DNA from: Microcoleus sp. bin38.metabat.b11b12b14.051
Lineage (GTDB): Bacteria > Cyanobacteriota > Cyanobacteriia > Cyanobacteriales > Microcoleaceae
Direction of reading: 5' to 3'
Assembly (NCBI RefSeq): GCF_013299165.1
Contig: NZ_JAAFKD010000004.1
Coordinates: 124,001-188,000 of the forward strand
DNA: 64,000 bases
The notes beneath the pieces are model-generated. The model did no database searches, was not told where the DNA came from, and was given only the letters and a program-made list of their open reading frames with translations. The translations under genes were made by a program, and so were the position numbers. Position 1 is the first letter of the stretch; each line of letters starts with the position of its first letter. Of the stretch, positions 8,576-18,841 are shown piece after piece.

Positions 8576-11500
8576 CTAACTATCGAACCCGTGTGTTATC
8601 ACTGGAAGCTTTAACCTATGACTAGGAGGAAGAAACTCGGCTGGATTTGGGATATTGGGTAGAGTAAAGCTAGCTTCCGATGGAAAAAATGTTGCCTTTG
8701 CCGTTAATGAAGTAGGTCTAATTCTTGGAGTAGTAGGTTGCTGATATTTCAGAGAGACTTGATAAAAAAGAGTCAGTTCCGTTAAGCATTTAACGCGATT
8801 CATTTTTGTGAGCGTTGTATCTACCAGTGATTCAAATTGAAACCAGGGACTATTATAATTAGAGTTTACCCATGCGTTCTGAGCAAACACATTATTCAGT
8901 GAACCCTTACCACCCAATAAACCTGATACAATATGTCCTTGATGATCGTCCGTCAAGATGCCCAATACGCTTGGGCGATTTTTGGGATTTGCATCTGTCC
9001 CTGTTCTACTTCCAGAATATTCTATAACAGCTAGGGTTTCATCACTTGTTATGGATACATTAGACGGGTTTTTGTCAACATCTTTTTTAACATCCTTGAT
9101 ATCGTTGGCTGTTTTACTTTCAGTGCCGACATTATACCTGATCTTTCGTACCTGATCTATTACTTTCCCCGAAAGACCAAAGGGATCTGTTGAATCAATA
9201 GGACTATTTTTCACATACCGATAAAGATTAGCATCCCCCCCATCAAACCCAACAGAATCCTCCCCAATAAACCTCCCAACACCCGCATCATAATACCGAC
9301 TCCGATAATAACTCAACCCAGTCTCAGAATCCAACTCCCGCCCCGTAAACCCATACCGACTCCCAAACGCAGCATTACTCTGAGACACAACCTGACCAAA
9401 CGAACCATAAACAACATGATTCGCCACACTCCCGCTATTATTCACCCAATCCTTCACCGTCCCCAACTGGTCACTCAAAGCCCACAAAACACTTCCATTT
9501 GCACTCTCCTGCGCCAAAATCTGGTCAACCCCAGTCCCATAAAAATACCGCTTATCCAAAACAGGCTGATTTGACCCCGAAGCTGTAAAATCAAACAGCA
9601 CATTATCCCTATCATAAACAAACCGAGTCTCAGCATTCCCCACCTTCTTACTAATCCGACGGTTCATCGCATCATACTTAAACCCAACATTCTGAGTAAC
9701 ATTTCCCGCCGCACTCTGATCAACAACCCCAGCCAAACGATTGCGATAATCCCACTGATACTCAGTCACATTATTACTCGCAATCTCAGTCCTCTTAATC
9801 AAATTCCCTTCATCATCGTAAGCATAATTGTACTTACCATTCGACTGCAAACGGTTATTACTTCCCGTCTGATATCCCGAACTATTCCGATTCCCATTCG
9901 CATCGTAACTAAAACTTTCATTCGGATTGTTGGCGTTAGAATGGTTAGCAACAGTCAACTGATTGTTCTTGTCATAGGTGTAATTAGTTACCCCATCTGC
10001 ATCAGTAATCTTAGTAATCCGATTCGCATTATCGTAATTGAAGCCATAAGAAACCCCGCTACCGTGACTCAGAACATCCAAACGATTCTTAGCATCATAA
10101 GTGTAAGTAGTTCCCCTCACCAACTGACTGCCACTTAAATCAGAATACCGATTCACAGACTTGATTTGACCGATATTATCATAACCAAAATTCACCCGCT
10201 TCGATGCCACACCATTACCGCTTTGAGTAACTTGGCTAACCCTGTTTAAATTGTCGTAAGTATAAGCAGTAGTTCCCTTCGCTGCACCGTTAATCGTATC
10301 GCTGACAGACAGCAGATTGTCTCCGCTATCGTAGGTGTAATTCAACAACACATTCGGTACACCAGGAGTTCCTGTATTGTCAACTCCTATTTTCCGTCCT
10401 TTTAAGTCATAACTAAACTGGTAAGTCGAATCAGGGTCTTTGACAGATGTTAGCTGATTTGCCGCATCATAAGTCGAAGTAATGCTGCGAATAGGATTGC
10501 CAGTATCGTTCAGCCAATTTTCCGCTGTTTCCCGATTTAGGGCATCGTAAGTAAAGGAACGAACGCGGTTATTGCGGTCACTAACCTTAGTGCGGTTGTT
10601 GGCTTTATCGTATTCAAAGGAACGAGTTTTATTGAGTTGATTGGTTTCTGTTTTTAACCGATTTCTGCCATCGTAAGCGAAACTTGTCTTATTTTGCAAT
10701 GGGTCGGTAATTGATAAAACATTGCTAACTTTATCATAGGAGGTGGTGGTGGTTCCAGATGGAGTCAAAGCATCAGTGATTTTGGTTTGACGATTTCTGG
10801 CATTATAAACAAATTGAGTCTTGTTATTATTCCCGTCAATTTCAGCAGTAACGTTCCCAACCTTATCGTACTCAGTCTTGCTCGTACTGGCAACAGTCGA
10901 TGTTGCCCCCTCAATCACAGTATTTCGTCTTCCCAACTCATCATACTTGTACTCAGTCCGATTACTATTCGCATCAACTTGAGCCTTTAATTGATTAGCA
11001 GCATCGTACTCAAACCGAGTAACTTTCTCACTAGGATCAACCTCCCGGATTAACCGACCCCGCGCATCATAAACTTTGTTAGTACGATTCCCCTTAGCAT
11101 CCAAAGTCGCCGTTTGATTGTTATCCGCATCATACCGCATCTTCTCCACAGTACCATCAGGATTCACCGTCTCAACCAAGCGATTCCGAGCGTCATATCG
11201 ATACTCAGTCCTCCGAAGCAACGGGTCAAGCATCCACACCTGATTCCCATTCTTATCATACCCATAACTCGTCACCGGAGAACTCAGCGGCCCGCTACCA
11301 TCCGGGTCAGGTGCAATCTGTTTTACCAGATGATTCATCACATCATACTGAGACTCAGTTCGGTTGCCATTTTCATCAATCACCGCCGTCTGATTCCCAT
11401 CACCATCATACTCAAAAGTTTGTGATGCCTCATCTGCTGTTCCAGGAGCAAAAATTGTCTTTTTCAAGCGATTCATCGCATCGTATTCGGACTCAGTGCG

Positions 11501-14500
11501 GATGTTATTTTCATCAATTACCGCCTTTTGATTACCCGCAGTATCGTATTCAAATTGTTGCACCGCTTCATCAGGAGTTCCCTTAGCAACAGTGATTTTA
11601 ATTAACTGGTCTCGAGCGTTATAATCGTAATCCGTCACCCGTCCGTTGGGGTCAGTTTCAGTGTCGATGAGATGCTTGTTGGTGTAGGTATAGCTAGTAA
11701 CCACATCATCACTGCCGCCAACAGCACCTACCACCTGCGTCATCTTTCGCCGACTGCCAGTAATCGGGTCTATTTCGTAAAGAGTTTGGCGGCCTAATTC
11801 GTCAGTTTCACTTGTTACTTGGTTGAACACTGAATCGTAAGTATAACTACGCTTGCCAGTACCACCTACCTGTTGGTTTCTCACAGTATTATTGAGACTG
11901 ACAGAAATGCCGTTATAGCTACTCAAGACCATATCTAAGTCACCATCTGAGTCAAGGTCTTCTAATCCCACCGATGGTTGGTCTGTAGTACCAGCACCAT
12001 TGCTATTATCAGTTGGACTTGCTAATATACCGCTGCCATTATTTAACATGACACTCTCAAAACCGTAACCGCTGCCGGAAACAACCACATCTAAATCGCC
12101 ATCTAAATCCAAATCCCCTATCGCTACAGATTTAGGTTCGATATTAGATCTAAGTGGGTAATTAATTGCTGCATTGAAAGAACCATTGCTATTACCCAAT
12201 AATACAGATGCTACCGATTGGTTTCCGCTATCTCTACCAGCCGTAACGATATCATTTATGCCATCTTTATTGATATCTTCTACAGCTACGCTTCTCACCT
12301 GAGAAACAACCGTGAAATTACTTTGAGCAGCAAAAGTGCCATTCCCATTACCCAACAATACTGACACCCTGCCAAGGGAATCATTAGTTCCATAGGGACT
12401 TGCAGTAATAATGTCTAAGTTGCCATCCTTATTTATATCCTTCAAAATTACAGCTTCTGGTCGAGAATTTAGCGGTAGATCTGTTCGGGAAAAAGAGCCG
12501 CTGCTGTTACCCAAAAGCACTGATATATTGCTGTCAGAAGAATTTGCTGTAACGATATCGTTCCTGCCATCCTTATTGATATCTCCCACAGCTACGGATG
12601 CTGCCCCATAACCTACTGCGTAATTAGTTTGAGCAGCAAAATTACCATTGCCATCGCCCAGTAATACTGATACTGTACCGCTAGAGGGATTCGTCCCCCC
12701 ATAAGGACTGGCAGTAACAATATCGTTTTTACCGTCGCCATTGACATCCCCTACAGCTACAGAGTTTGAATTGTTTGCTGCGGGGGAATCTTTTTTCGGA
12801 GCCAATGTACCGTCGCCATTTCCGAGTAGCACTGATACATTATTAGCATAACCATTGGCAGTAACAATATCGGGATTTATATCACCATTTATATCTTTGA
12901 TTATTGCTGCATTAGTATATGACCCAGCTTGATAGTAAGTTTTAGCACCAAATAACTGGCCGTTGTTATTTGGGGGTGTTTGAGGTGTACCGGAAAGGGA
13001 ATCTGAAATGCTTTTGACATTCCCTTTAGCATCGTACTCGTAAGAAGTAGTATTGCCCCGCCCGTCGGTTCTTTTCGTCACCAACAAATTCGGATTCCGC
13101 TCAAACGAAGGCTTCAATCCCCCACCATCTTTTGCCGAAACAACTTGTCCGGTTTGGTCGAGAATCTGAGTAACTACTCCACCGCTACCGTCAGCATAAC
13201 TCGCTTCTACTGCCCCTAAAGGTTTAGCTACAGGTGCATTTAAAGGATTAGTTGTATCCTGTTCCCGATAAAGTCCTTGTACCTGTACTGGTGCCACCTG
13301 CAACTGCGAACCGTCCTTGCGAATTCCCCCGATCGCCCTACCTGCAAAGTCGTATAATGTTTGTTCGGAAAATCCCCGCTTGTCTACTTCTTTTGTGATG
13401 TGCCGCTGCGCGTCATAGCTAAACGTCCGCGCTGTGGTATCGGGGTCAACTATCTTTTGCAAGTTGCCTGCTGTGTCGTATTCTAACTTGGTCAACCGTC
13501 CTGCTGGGTCTTCTATTTGACTGACTTTACCGCTGGCATAGGTCAATTTGGTAATCAACCCAGCTACGTCGATGATTTGGGACAATTCATTTGATGAATT
13601 GTAATTATATTTGGTTTCGTTGCCGTTGGTTTCTTTGACTGAAATCAGGCGTTTGCTGGTATTGAAACTGTAAACAGTCTTGTCAGTTAACGTGCGACGA
13701 AATGTGCCGTCTGCTAGTTTCTCGAATTTGGAGAAATCTCCTGGAGGAGATACGTACCCTCCCCCTGCTACTGTGGATTTGTCGAATACCAATTCGCTGC
13801 CGTCACCGTCAATCAATAATAATGAAGAGTCGGAATTTTCTACTAATTCTTGCCATCCAGCAATCCCCCAACCGCTGCCGAAGGGACTGTTGATTGTGTT
13901 GACTGAAATGAATTTGTCTTTGGTATCGGTTGATGAACCTGCAAATATACTGCCTGTAAATCGGCGGATGCCGCTGTTAATTGTATAGTCGTACTGACCG
14001 GAAGGTAAGGCACTCATATCGACTTGCAATGCTGCGTCAATTGTACCTCCTGCTTGAGGCATTGACCAGAAGTGTTCGCCTCCTGTCAAACTGTATTGAG
14101 TGCCGGAATATCCGGGTATTTGATATTTGAATTTGCCTGCATCTACGGTGAGTTTGGCAACTAATTTTTGGGCTGTATCGGCGGGGGCGTTGTTGTAGCC
14201 GAAGTGGACTATTGGTCTGGGGTCTGCCCTGAGTGAGTCGTAGGTTAGGGTTAGGCTGCGGCTTTCTCCCATTGATTGGTAGGGTATGAGGTTGTGAGTT
14301 TCTATTACTGCCCCGGAGTGCATTTCTACTTCAGAAGTTAAGCCTCCTTTTGCTTTGCATTCGTTGCATTTGTCTTTGGGGTTGCGGGGGTCTTGACTGG
14401 GGTCTTTGGGTGCTGGTGCGGGTGGGGCGAAGAAGTGCCAACTACTGTTGCGGATGCCTCCTGATATGGTTTCGATGGTGGTGCTGTCGGTGCTGACTTT

Positions 14501-16252
14501 GCCGACTCCTACGTTGTCGAAGAAGCCTGTGGTGGGGTTAATTGACCACAAGTCCATTGTGGTGCCTGGTGCGTATCCGGCGCGGTTGGGCAAGGAGAGG
14601 GGTGCTGGGGTGGTAAATACCATGTCTCCTGGCTGGATGGTGACTACTAAGTCGGTGTGCAGGTTGGGCGGTAGGGCGGCGGGGGTTAGTTCTGTGGGGA
14701 CTTGGGTGATGCTGAGGTTTTCGGTGTAGGGGTTGCCGTCGCTGTCTTTGAGGGTACCTGCTTTGACGAATACTGATGCTTTGGGTATGGCTGCTGTGGT
14801 GACTGTGGTGTCGGCTGTTGGGTTGATGGTTTTGCTGTTGGCGGTGTCGATCGGCGGCAGGTATATCGGACGGGTGATAACATTGTTGACGTTGGTGTAT
14901 GCTTCGTGTCCCAATAACAGCGGCAGTTTTTCGGCTATGTAGGGATAGTTGTCTTCTCCTGTGATGCCGTCGCCGAAAATTTGCAGGGTGTTTGGCGGTA
15001 CTATTTCGGGAATTCCTAACGCTGCTAAGTAGGGAAATTCTAATCGCTTAATTTCAAATGAACCGTCGGCTGCTGTTACTACGCGGATGTCGCCGAGTCC
15101 TACTAAAACTCCTGCTAGGGGTTCAGTATTGGTGTTTTTGATGACTCCTGAAATGCGGGTGCGGCCGACTGTTGATGGGGTGACGTTGACTGTGACTGGT
15201 TTTGTGGTTTCTAATTCTCCGTCGCTGGCTACTACTGTGAAGTTGTAGGTTCCTATTTCTTCGGGGGTGGGGGCAATTTCTAGGGTGCCGTTGCCGGAAA
15301 TTTTGCCCGTGGGTAGCGGAGTAGAGGATTTGATGGTAAAGCTGATGGGGTCGCTGTCGGGGTCGGTTGCGCTGAGGGGCAGTTTGAAGGTTTCTCCGAC
15401 TTTGACCTCGATGGTTTGAATTGTAGCTAAGTTTGGGGCTTGATTTGCCCCGCCGGCAAGGGCGGTAGCAATGAGGGAAAATTTCTCAAAGTTGGGATTG
15501 TTGATGGTTATTTCTACGGAGTCGGAAATCGCTCCGGCATCCAATCCTCCTGCGGGAATTGCACCGCGCAAGTTGATGTAGGGTTTGCCGTTGCTGTCGG
15601 TGCCGTCGGGGTTTTGCAGGGTTACGGATGTTGGTAAGTCGGGGAAAATTACTGCTATGTTGCGCGAGACGGGGCTGCCTGTGTTTTGTACCTGTACTGA
15701 TGCTTTGTAGTTGCCGGTGGCTGGGTCTAACTGTACTTGAGAGAAGTTTACTTTTAAATCGGGGGCTGCTGTCAGGTTGCTGGTATTGAGACTGCCGCTG
15801 CTGCTGGTTTTGTTTGGCGCTGCTACAAAAATCGGGCTGGCGGTACCTTCTTCATCGATGGTGTTGGTGAGGTTTTTGATTTCTACGGTGCTGCCGGTGT
15901 CGGTGTCGCTGTCGGTTAATCTGAACAGCAGATTACCGCTGCTGCTGTTTGTCAAACTGGTTAAATCGATTTCTACGGTGTCGCCGCTGTAGCGCACTCG
16001 TCCGGGTATGAATTCGGCTTTGCTGCCGGCTAGGGAAAATAGCGGTGTTCCGGGGCTTCCTCCGTCGAGTAGGGTTTGGTTGGGGTTGTTTGGGGAAACT
16101 AGGTAAATCTGAAATAAGTCTTCTATTGCTGATGTTGTGTCTGTTTTGTCGAAGTCGGCTTTGAGCTGGAACCGCAGGGTGCGACTGCCTTTGGTTTGTC
16201 CTAATTGCACGGGCACTACGGCTTGGACGAGTTTGCTGTTGCGTTCGGCCAA
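8576..16252 (-). CDS. Giant RHS/YD-repeat polymorphic toxin with C-terminal nuclease-like domain
   Basis: Main open frame of 2558 residues from TTG 16252. Coding sequence clearly continues upstream to 17200 in frame and, past a frameshift, to ATG 17274. Order (residues of this frame): Ig/cadherin-like domains (about 90-360), a carboxypeptidase-regulatory-like fold (about 365-410), RHS start (about 640-1100), FG-GAP/VCBS repeats with DINGDGxxD calcium-like loops (about 1110-1440), many YD repeats (about 1450-2300), and the RHS core end YYRSRYYDAGVGRF ... DPFGLSG (about 2330-2362). The last 196 residues differ in character and contain DDHQGHIVSGLLGGKGSLNN, resembling the catalytic DxGH...N of DNA/RNA non-specific endonucleases (Endonuclea_NS_2 type). 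RHS proteins encapsulate and deliver such tips to rivals. No classic signal peptide is visible; the export route is unknown. Confidence 0.9.
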   Translation of the reverse strand: MAERNSKLVQAVVPVQLGQTKGSRTLRFQLKADFDKTDTTSAIEDLFQIYLVSPNNPNQTLLDGGSPGTPLFSLAGSKAEFIPGRVRYSGDTVEIDLTSLTNSSSGNLLFRLTDSDTDTGSTVEIKNLTNTIDEEGTASPIFVAAPNKTSSSGSLNTSNLTAAPDLKVNFSQVQLDPATGNYKASVQVQNTGSPVSRNIAVIFPDLPTSVTLQNPDGTDSNGKPYINLRGAIPAGGLDAGAISDSVEITINNPNFEKFSLIATALAGGANQAPNLATIQTIEVKVGETFKLPLSATDPDSDPISFTIKSSTPLPTGKISGNGTLEIAPTPEEIGTYNFTVVASDGELETTKPVTVNVTPSTVGRTRISGVIKNTNTEPLAGVLVGLGDIRVVTAADGSFEIKRLEFPYLAALGIPEIVPPNTLQIFGDGITGEDNYPYIAEKLPLLLGHEAYTNVNNVITRPIYLPPIDTANSKTINPTADTTVTTAAIPKASVFVKAGTLKDSDGNPYTENLSITQVPTELTPAALPPNLHTDLVVTIQPGDMVFTTPAPLSLPNRAGYAPGTTMDLWSINPTTGFFDNVGVGKVSTDSTTIETISGGIRNSSWHFFAPPAPAPKDPSQDPRNPKDKCNECKAKGGLTSEVEMHSGAVIETHNLIPYQSMGESRSLTLTYDSLRADPRPIVHFGYNNAPADTAQKLVAKLTVDAGKFKYQIPGYSGTQYSLTGGEHFWSMPQAGGTIDAALQVDMSALPSGQYDYTINSGIRRFTGSIFAGSSTDTKDKFISVNTINSPFGSGWGIAGWQELVENSDSSLLLIDGDGSELVFDKSTVAGGGYVSPPGDFSKFEKLADGTFRRTLTDKTVYSFNTSKRLISVKETNGNETKYNYNSSNELSQIIDVAGLITKLTYASGKVSQIEDPAGRLTKLEYDTAGNLQKIVDPDTTARTFSYDAQRHITKEVDKRGFSEQTLYDFAGRAIGGIRKDGSQLQVAPVQVQGLYREQDTTNPLNAPVAKPLGAVEASYADGSGGVVTQILDQTGQVVSAKDGGGLKPSFERNPNLLVTKRTDGRGNTTSYEYDAKGNVKSISDSLSGTPQTPPNNNGQLFGAKTYYQAGSYTNAAIIKDINGDINPDIVTANGYANNVSVLLGNGDGTLAPKKDSPAANNSNSVAVGDVNGDGKNDIVTASPYGGTNPSSGTVSVLLGDGNGNFAAQTNYAVGYGAASVAVGDINKDGRNDIVTANSSDSNISVLLGNSSGSFSRTDLPLNSRPEAVILKDINKDGNLDIITASPYGTNDSLGRVSVLLGNGNGTFAAQSNFTVVSQVRSVAVEDINKDGINDIVTAGRDSGNQSVASVLLGNSNGSFNAAINYPLRSNIEPKSVAIGDLDLDGDLDVVVSGSGYGFESVMLNNGSGILASPTDNSNGAGTTDQPSVGLEDLDSDGDLDMVLSSYNGISVSLNNTVRNQQVGGTGKRSYTYDSVFNQVTSETDELGRQTLYEIDPITGSRRKMTQVVGAVGGSDDVVTSYTYTNKHLIDTETDPNGRVTDYDYNARDQLIKITVAKGTPDEAVQQFEYDTAGNQKAVIDENNIRTESEYDAMNRLKKTIFAPGTADEASQTFEYDGDGNQTAVIDENGNRTESQYDVMNHLVKQIAPDPDGSGPLSSPVTSYGYDKNGNQVWMLDPLLRRTEYRYDARNRLVETVNPDGTVEKMRYDADNNQTATLDAKGNRTNKVYDARGRLIREVDPSEKVTRFEYDAANQLKAQVDANSNRTEYKYDELGRRNTVIEGATSTVASTSKTEYDKVGNVTAEIDGNNNKTQFVYNARNRQTKITDALTPSGTTTTSYDKVSNVLSITDPLQNKTSFAYDGRNRLKTETNQLNKTRSFEYDKANNRTKVSDRNNRVRSFTYDALNRETAENWLNDTGNPIRSITSTYDAANQLTSVKDPDSTYQFSYDLKGRKIGVDNTGTPGVPNVLLNYTYDSGDNLLSVSDTINGAAKGTTAYTYDNLNRVSQVTQSGNGVASKRVNFGYDNIGQIKSVNRYSDLSGSQLVRGTTYTYDAKNRLDVLSHGSGVSYGFNYDNANRITKITDADGVTNYTYDKNNQLTVANHSNANNPNESFSYDANGNRNSSGYQTGSNNRLQSNGKYNYAYDDEGNLIKRTEIASNNVTEYQWDYRNRLAGVVDQSAAGNVTQNVGFKYDAMNRRISKKVGNAETRFVYDRDNVLFDFTASGSNQPVLDKRYFYGTGVDQILAQESANGSVLWALSDQLGTVKDWVNNSGSVANHVVYGSFGQVVSQSNAAFGSRYGFTGRELDSETGLSYYRSRYYDAGVGRFIGEDSVGFDGGDANLYRYVKNSPIDSTDPFGLSGKVIDQVRKIRYNVGTESKTANDIKDVKKDVDKNPSNVSITSDETLAVIEYSGSRTGTDANPKNRPSVLGILTDDHQGHIVSGLLGGKGSLNNVFAQNAWVNSNYNSPWFQFESLVDTTLTKMNRVKCLTELTLFYQVSLKYQQPTTPRIRPTSLTAKATFFPSEASFTLPNIPNPAEFLPPSHRLKLPVITHGFDS

Positions 16253-17274
16253 AAGTACGGTGTTTGTTGATGTTGCTGCCCAACCTGTGGTTTCTGGGGG
16301 GACGATGGTGAAGTTGTTGGTGACTTGGAAGTTGATGTTTTGAGATGTTTGGTTGCCGGCGATATCTGTTGCTTGGATGACGGCGGTGTGGCTGCCGGTG
16401 GTTAGCGGCGAACTCGGAGGTGGGGAGTCAAACTTGCCACTGGTTTCTGGGGTGATGGTGTTGGGGCTACTGCCATCAACTGAGGATTGCAGATTGGACA
16501 GATTTGTCGTGATGTCGGTTGTGGTACCGATAAGTCGGACTGTACTGCTGTGGTTGCCTCCGGGAATTGGGGTCAGCAGGGTGGTTTGGGGTGCGGCGGT
16601 GTCGAGGGTGAAGTCGAGGCTGAAGGTGTCGGATGTGTTGCCGTTGTCGTCGGTGGCGATGAGGCGCAGGGTATGATTGCCATCTGTCAGAGGGTTGCGG
16701 CGGATGGTTTCGAGTTGGGTGCGGCCGAGAGTGAAACAGTTGCAGCTATTGATGAGGGAGGTGATGTCGGTGAATTCGCTGGCGGGGGTGTCGTCGAATC
16801 CGGCGCGGAAGCTGGTTATGCTGCTGTTGTCAAAGGCGATCGTACCGCCGATCGCCGGATCTGATCTGATACGATCGCCATTAGATATTCCTGTATCGTT
16901 GGTTAAGTTGGCTCCAATAACAGGCGGTGTCGCATCGTTGGGAAGTTGGCTGCTGGCGCGACTCGCTGGTATTGCTAATTTTTCGCCTGTTAAGATGTCG
17001 CTGCTTGCTGCTTCTGAGGGTAATGTATTTGTGGCTGGGCTTAAGAATTGCGATCTTAAAAGTTGTGCAAAACTATTGCTAACTTCCTTGTTTTCTGGGC
17101 TAAATATATTGACGATAGATGCTTGTAAAACGGGGGGGGGGTAATGCTGTTGAAAGTGTCGGCAGTGCTTGATTTTAATAAGGTATGAGATGTTAATCGA
17201 TTAATTGCCGTGAATTCCGAATTGAGCTCGAATGGGTTTGTGGGAGGCAATAAAAGGTTAGGAAAATATTTCAT
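16253..17274 (-). pseudogene. 5' part of the RHS gene, out of frame at a C10 run
   Basis: From 17200 down to 16253 the frame of the RHS gene is fully open but has no ATG, GTG or TTG. It encodes Thr/Ser/Asp-rich Ig-like repeats such as GSHTAVIQATDIAGNQ that run straight into the main frame. The only plausible start, ATG 17274 (MKYFPNLLLPP), is in another frame and crosses over at the run of ten C at 17132-17141. One added C (11) or two removed (8) would join them as SITPPPVLQASIV and give a protein of about 2900 residues. This is either a true frameshift, a phase-variable tract, or a sequencing error in the run. Confidence 0.8.
17132..17141. repeat. Ten-base G/C homopolymer in RHS 5' coding region
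   Basis: Ten consecutive G on the plus strand (C on the coding strand). It marks the exact point where the N-terminal frame and the main RHS frame part. Confidence 0.95.
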
Positions 17275-17533
17275 GTTTTCTTATTTTTGTTATTATACAA
17301 AATGGCTATCAAAAATTGAACTGACTTATAATAATCAGCAGTATGTCATTGTTAGTCGATTGTTGTGTGAACCTGCAATATCTCTTAACAAACCCAGCAG
17401 TAAGTCGATCGCCCTTACAGAATGACAATCAACTTAAAAAACTTGTTATACAGGAGTTAACGGGACTTAAATATTTTGCGATCGCCCGATCGGAATCTAG
17501 TTTAAGATTGTTATCAGGCCTCTAAAAATTTTA

Positions 17534-18340
17534 ATGAAACTTTTAATTAGCAACGACGACGGCATCTTTGCCCAAGGCATCCGCAGCCTCGCCAACGCTC
17601 TCGCCGCTGCTGGCCACGAGGTGAGCGTAGTTTGTCCCGACAGAGAGCGCTCCGCTACCGGACACGGCCTCACCCTGCACCAACCCATCCGTGCGGAAAT
17701 TGTCGAATCTATTTTTGACCCCGCAGTCAAAGCTTGGGCTTGTTCGGGGACTCCCGCCGACTGCGTAAAATTAGCTTTGTGGGCTTTAGTTGACAAACCG
17801 CCGGATTTTGTACTTGCTGGTGTCAACCACGGGCCGAATTTGGGCACGGATATCATCTGTTCGGGGACGGTTTCGGCTGCAATGGAAGGTCTCATGGAAG
17901 GCATTCCCAGCATTGCTTTCAGCCTCGCTAGCTATACTTCGCAGGAATTTGGGCCGGCGGTGGATTTCGCTGTGAGCTTGCTGTCGCAGTTGGAAAAACA
18001 GCCAACGCCCAAGCCGATGTTGTTGAATGTCAACATACCAGCAGTCTCACAAGCTGAAATTACCGGAGTGGCGATCGCCCGTCAAGGCATTCGCCGCTAT
18101 TTCGACATATTTCAAAAGCGCACCGATCCGCGCGGCAAAACTTATTATTGGCTAGCTGGGGAATTGTTAGAAGATGTAGAAGAAATGCCCGATCCGTCAG
18201 TGTCGCATGATATTCCTACAGATGTACAGGCTATTGCCGACAACAAGATAACCGTTACTCCGCTGCAATACAATCTCACCTGTACTCCAGACTTGCACTC
18301 GTTGGGGGATTGGCAATTTCAAGGTTTTCCCAAACAGTGA
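17534..18340 (+). CDS. surE: 5'-nucleotidase SurE
   Basis: Metal-dependent phosphatase that removes phosphate from nucleoside 5'/3'-monophosphates in stationary phase or stress. The 268 residues open with [20 protein letters not shown], holding the paired Asp ligands of the SurE active site. Further conserved blocks are [13 protein letters not shown], the SGTPADCVK motif and [24 protein letters not shown], which holds the remaining metal ligand Asn and the phosphate-binding Ser/Thr. The start ATG fits the family exactly. It stands alone on the plus strand, divergent from the RHS gene. Confidence 0.96.
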   Translation: MKLLISNDDGIFAQGIRSLANALAAAGHEVSVVCPDRERSATGHGLTLHQPIRAEIVESIFDPAVKAWACSGTPADCVKLALWALVDKPPDFVLAGVNHGPNLGTDIICSGTVSAAMEGLMEGIPSIAFSLASYTSQEFGPAVDFAVSLLSQLEKQPTPKPMLLNVNIPAVSQAEITGVAIARQGIRRYFDIFQKRTDPRGKTYYWLAGELLEDVEEMPDPSVSHDIPTDVQAIADNKITVTPLQYNLTCTPDLHSLGDWQFQGFPKQ

Positions 18341-18841
18341 GATCCGATCGACCCGATTAGAGCGGTAAACTAAGAATTAAGGATAAAGTGCTTCTTCAAG
18401 CATATGCCCTAGGCGTTAACGCAGGCTCACTATTGGTTGTTGGTTTTTTACTCAAGAAAAGCAGTTGTCAGTAACTCAGCCCTTTAGGGACTGAGCTTGT
18501 AAGAGAAATCGAGCAAGCTGTACTGACCAGACCCCTCGATCGCGAGGAGCCGTTATTTAGGTCACGACACTCCTTGAATGCGACGCCAGTTTTTCGCTCT
18601 GTCATCTGCAATTAAACAGTTTTAAAGTCACTGAAACAGTGTTGCAGGTCTAACAAGCCTTTATAACCAGGTCGAGGCCAACATTACCCCGCAAGGGAGA
18701 AAGGAGACCACAAGATCTCCATTGGAGGGGCAACCATACCCCTCCAACCCCGCAAGGGGGTTCACGGGGACTAAAGTCCCCCGGGTCGTTTCCCTCTCGG
18801 GACTAAAGTCGCGGAGTTTCCCACTTACCGTATTTCTTTTT
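18341..18841. other. Intergenic stretch with stem-loops
   Basis: No gene seen. A stem-loop CTCAG-CCCTTTAGGGA-CTGAG lies at about 18477-18499. Near 18725-18815 there are repeats of 'ggggactaaagtcccc' and 'ccccgcaagggg' type hairpins. An RNA gene is possible but I recognise none. Confidence 0.4.

Noticed and set aside
16353-17144. Several overlapping plus-strand open frames of 100-155 codons
   Set aside because: They are antisense to the 5' part of the RHS gene, which has clear Ig-like repeat protein on the minus strand; the plus frames are low-complexity shadows.
18420-18660. Possible structured RNA with several stem-loops downstream of surE
   Set aside because: No match to any RNA family I know (RNase P, tmRNA, 6S); kept only as a note on the gap.
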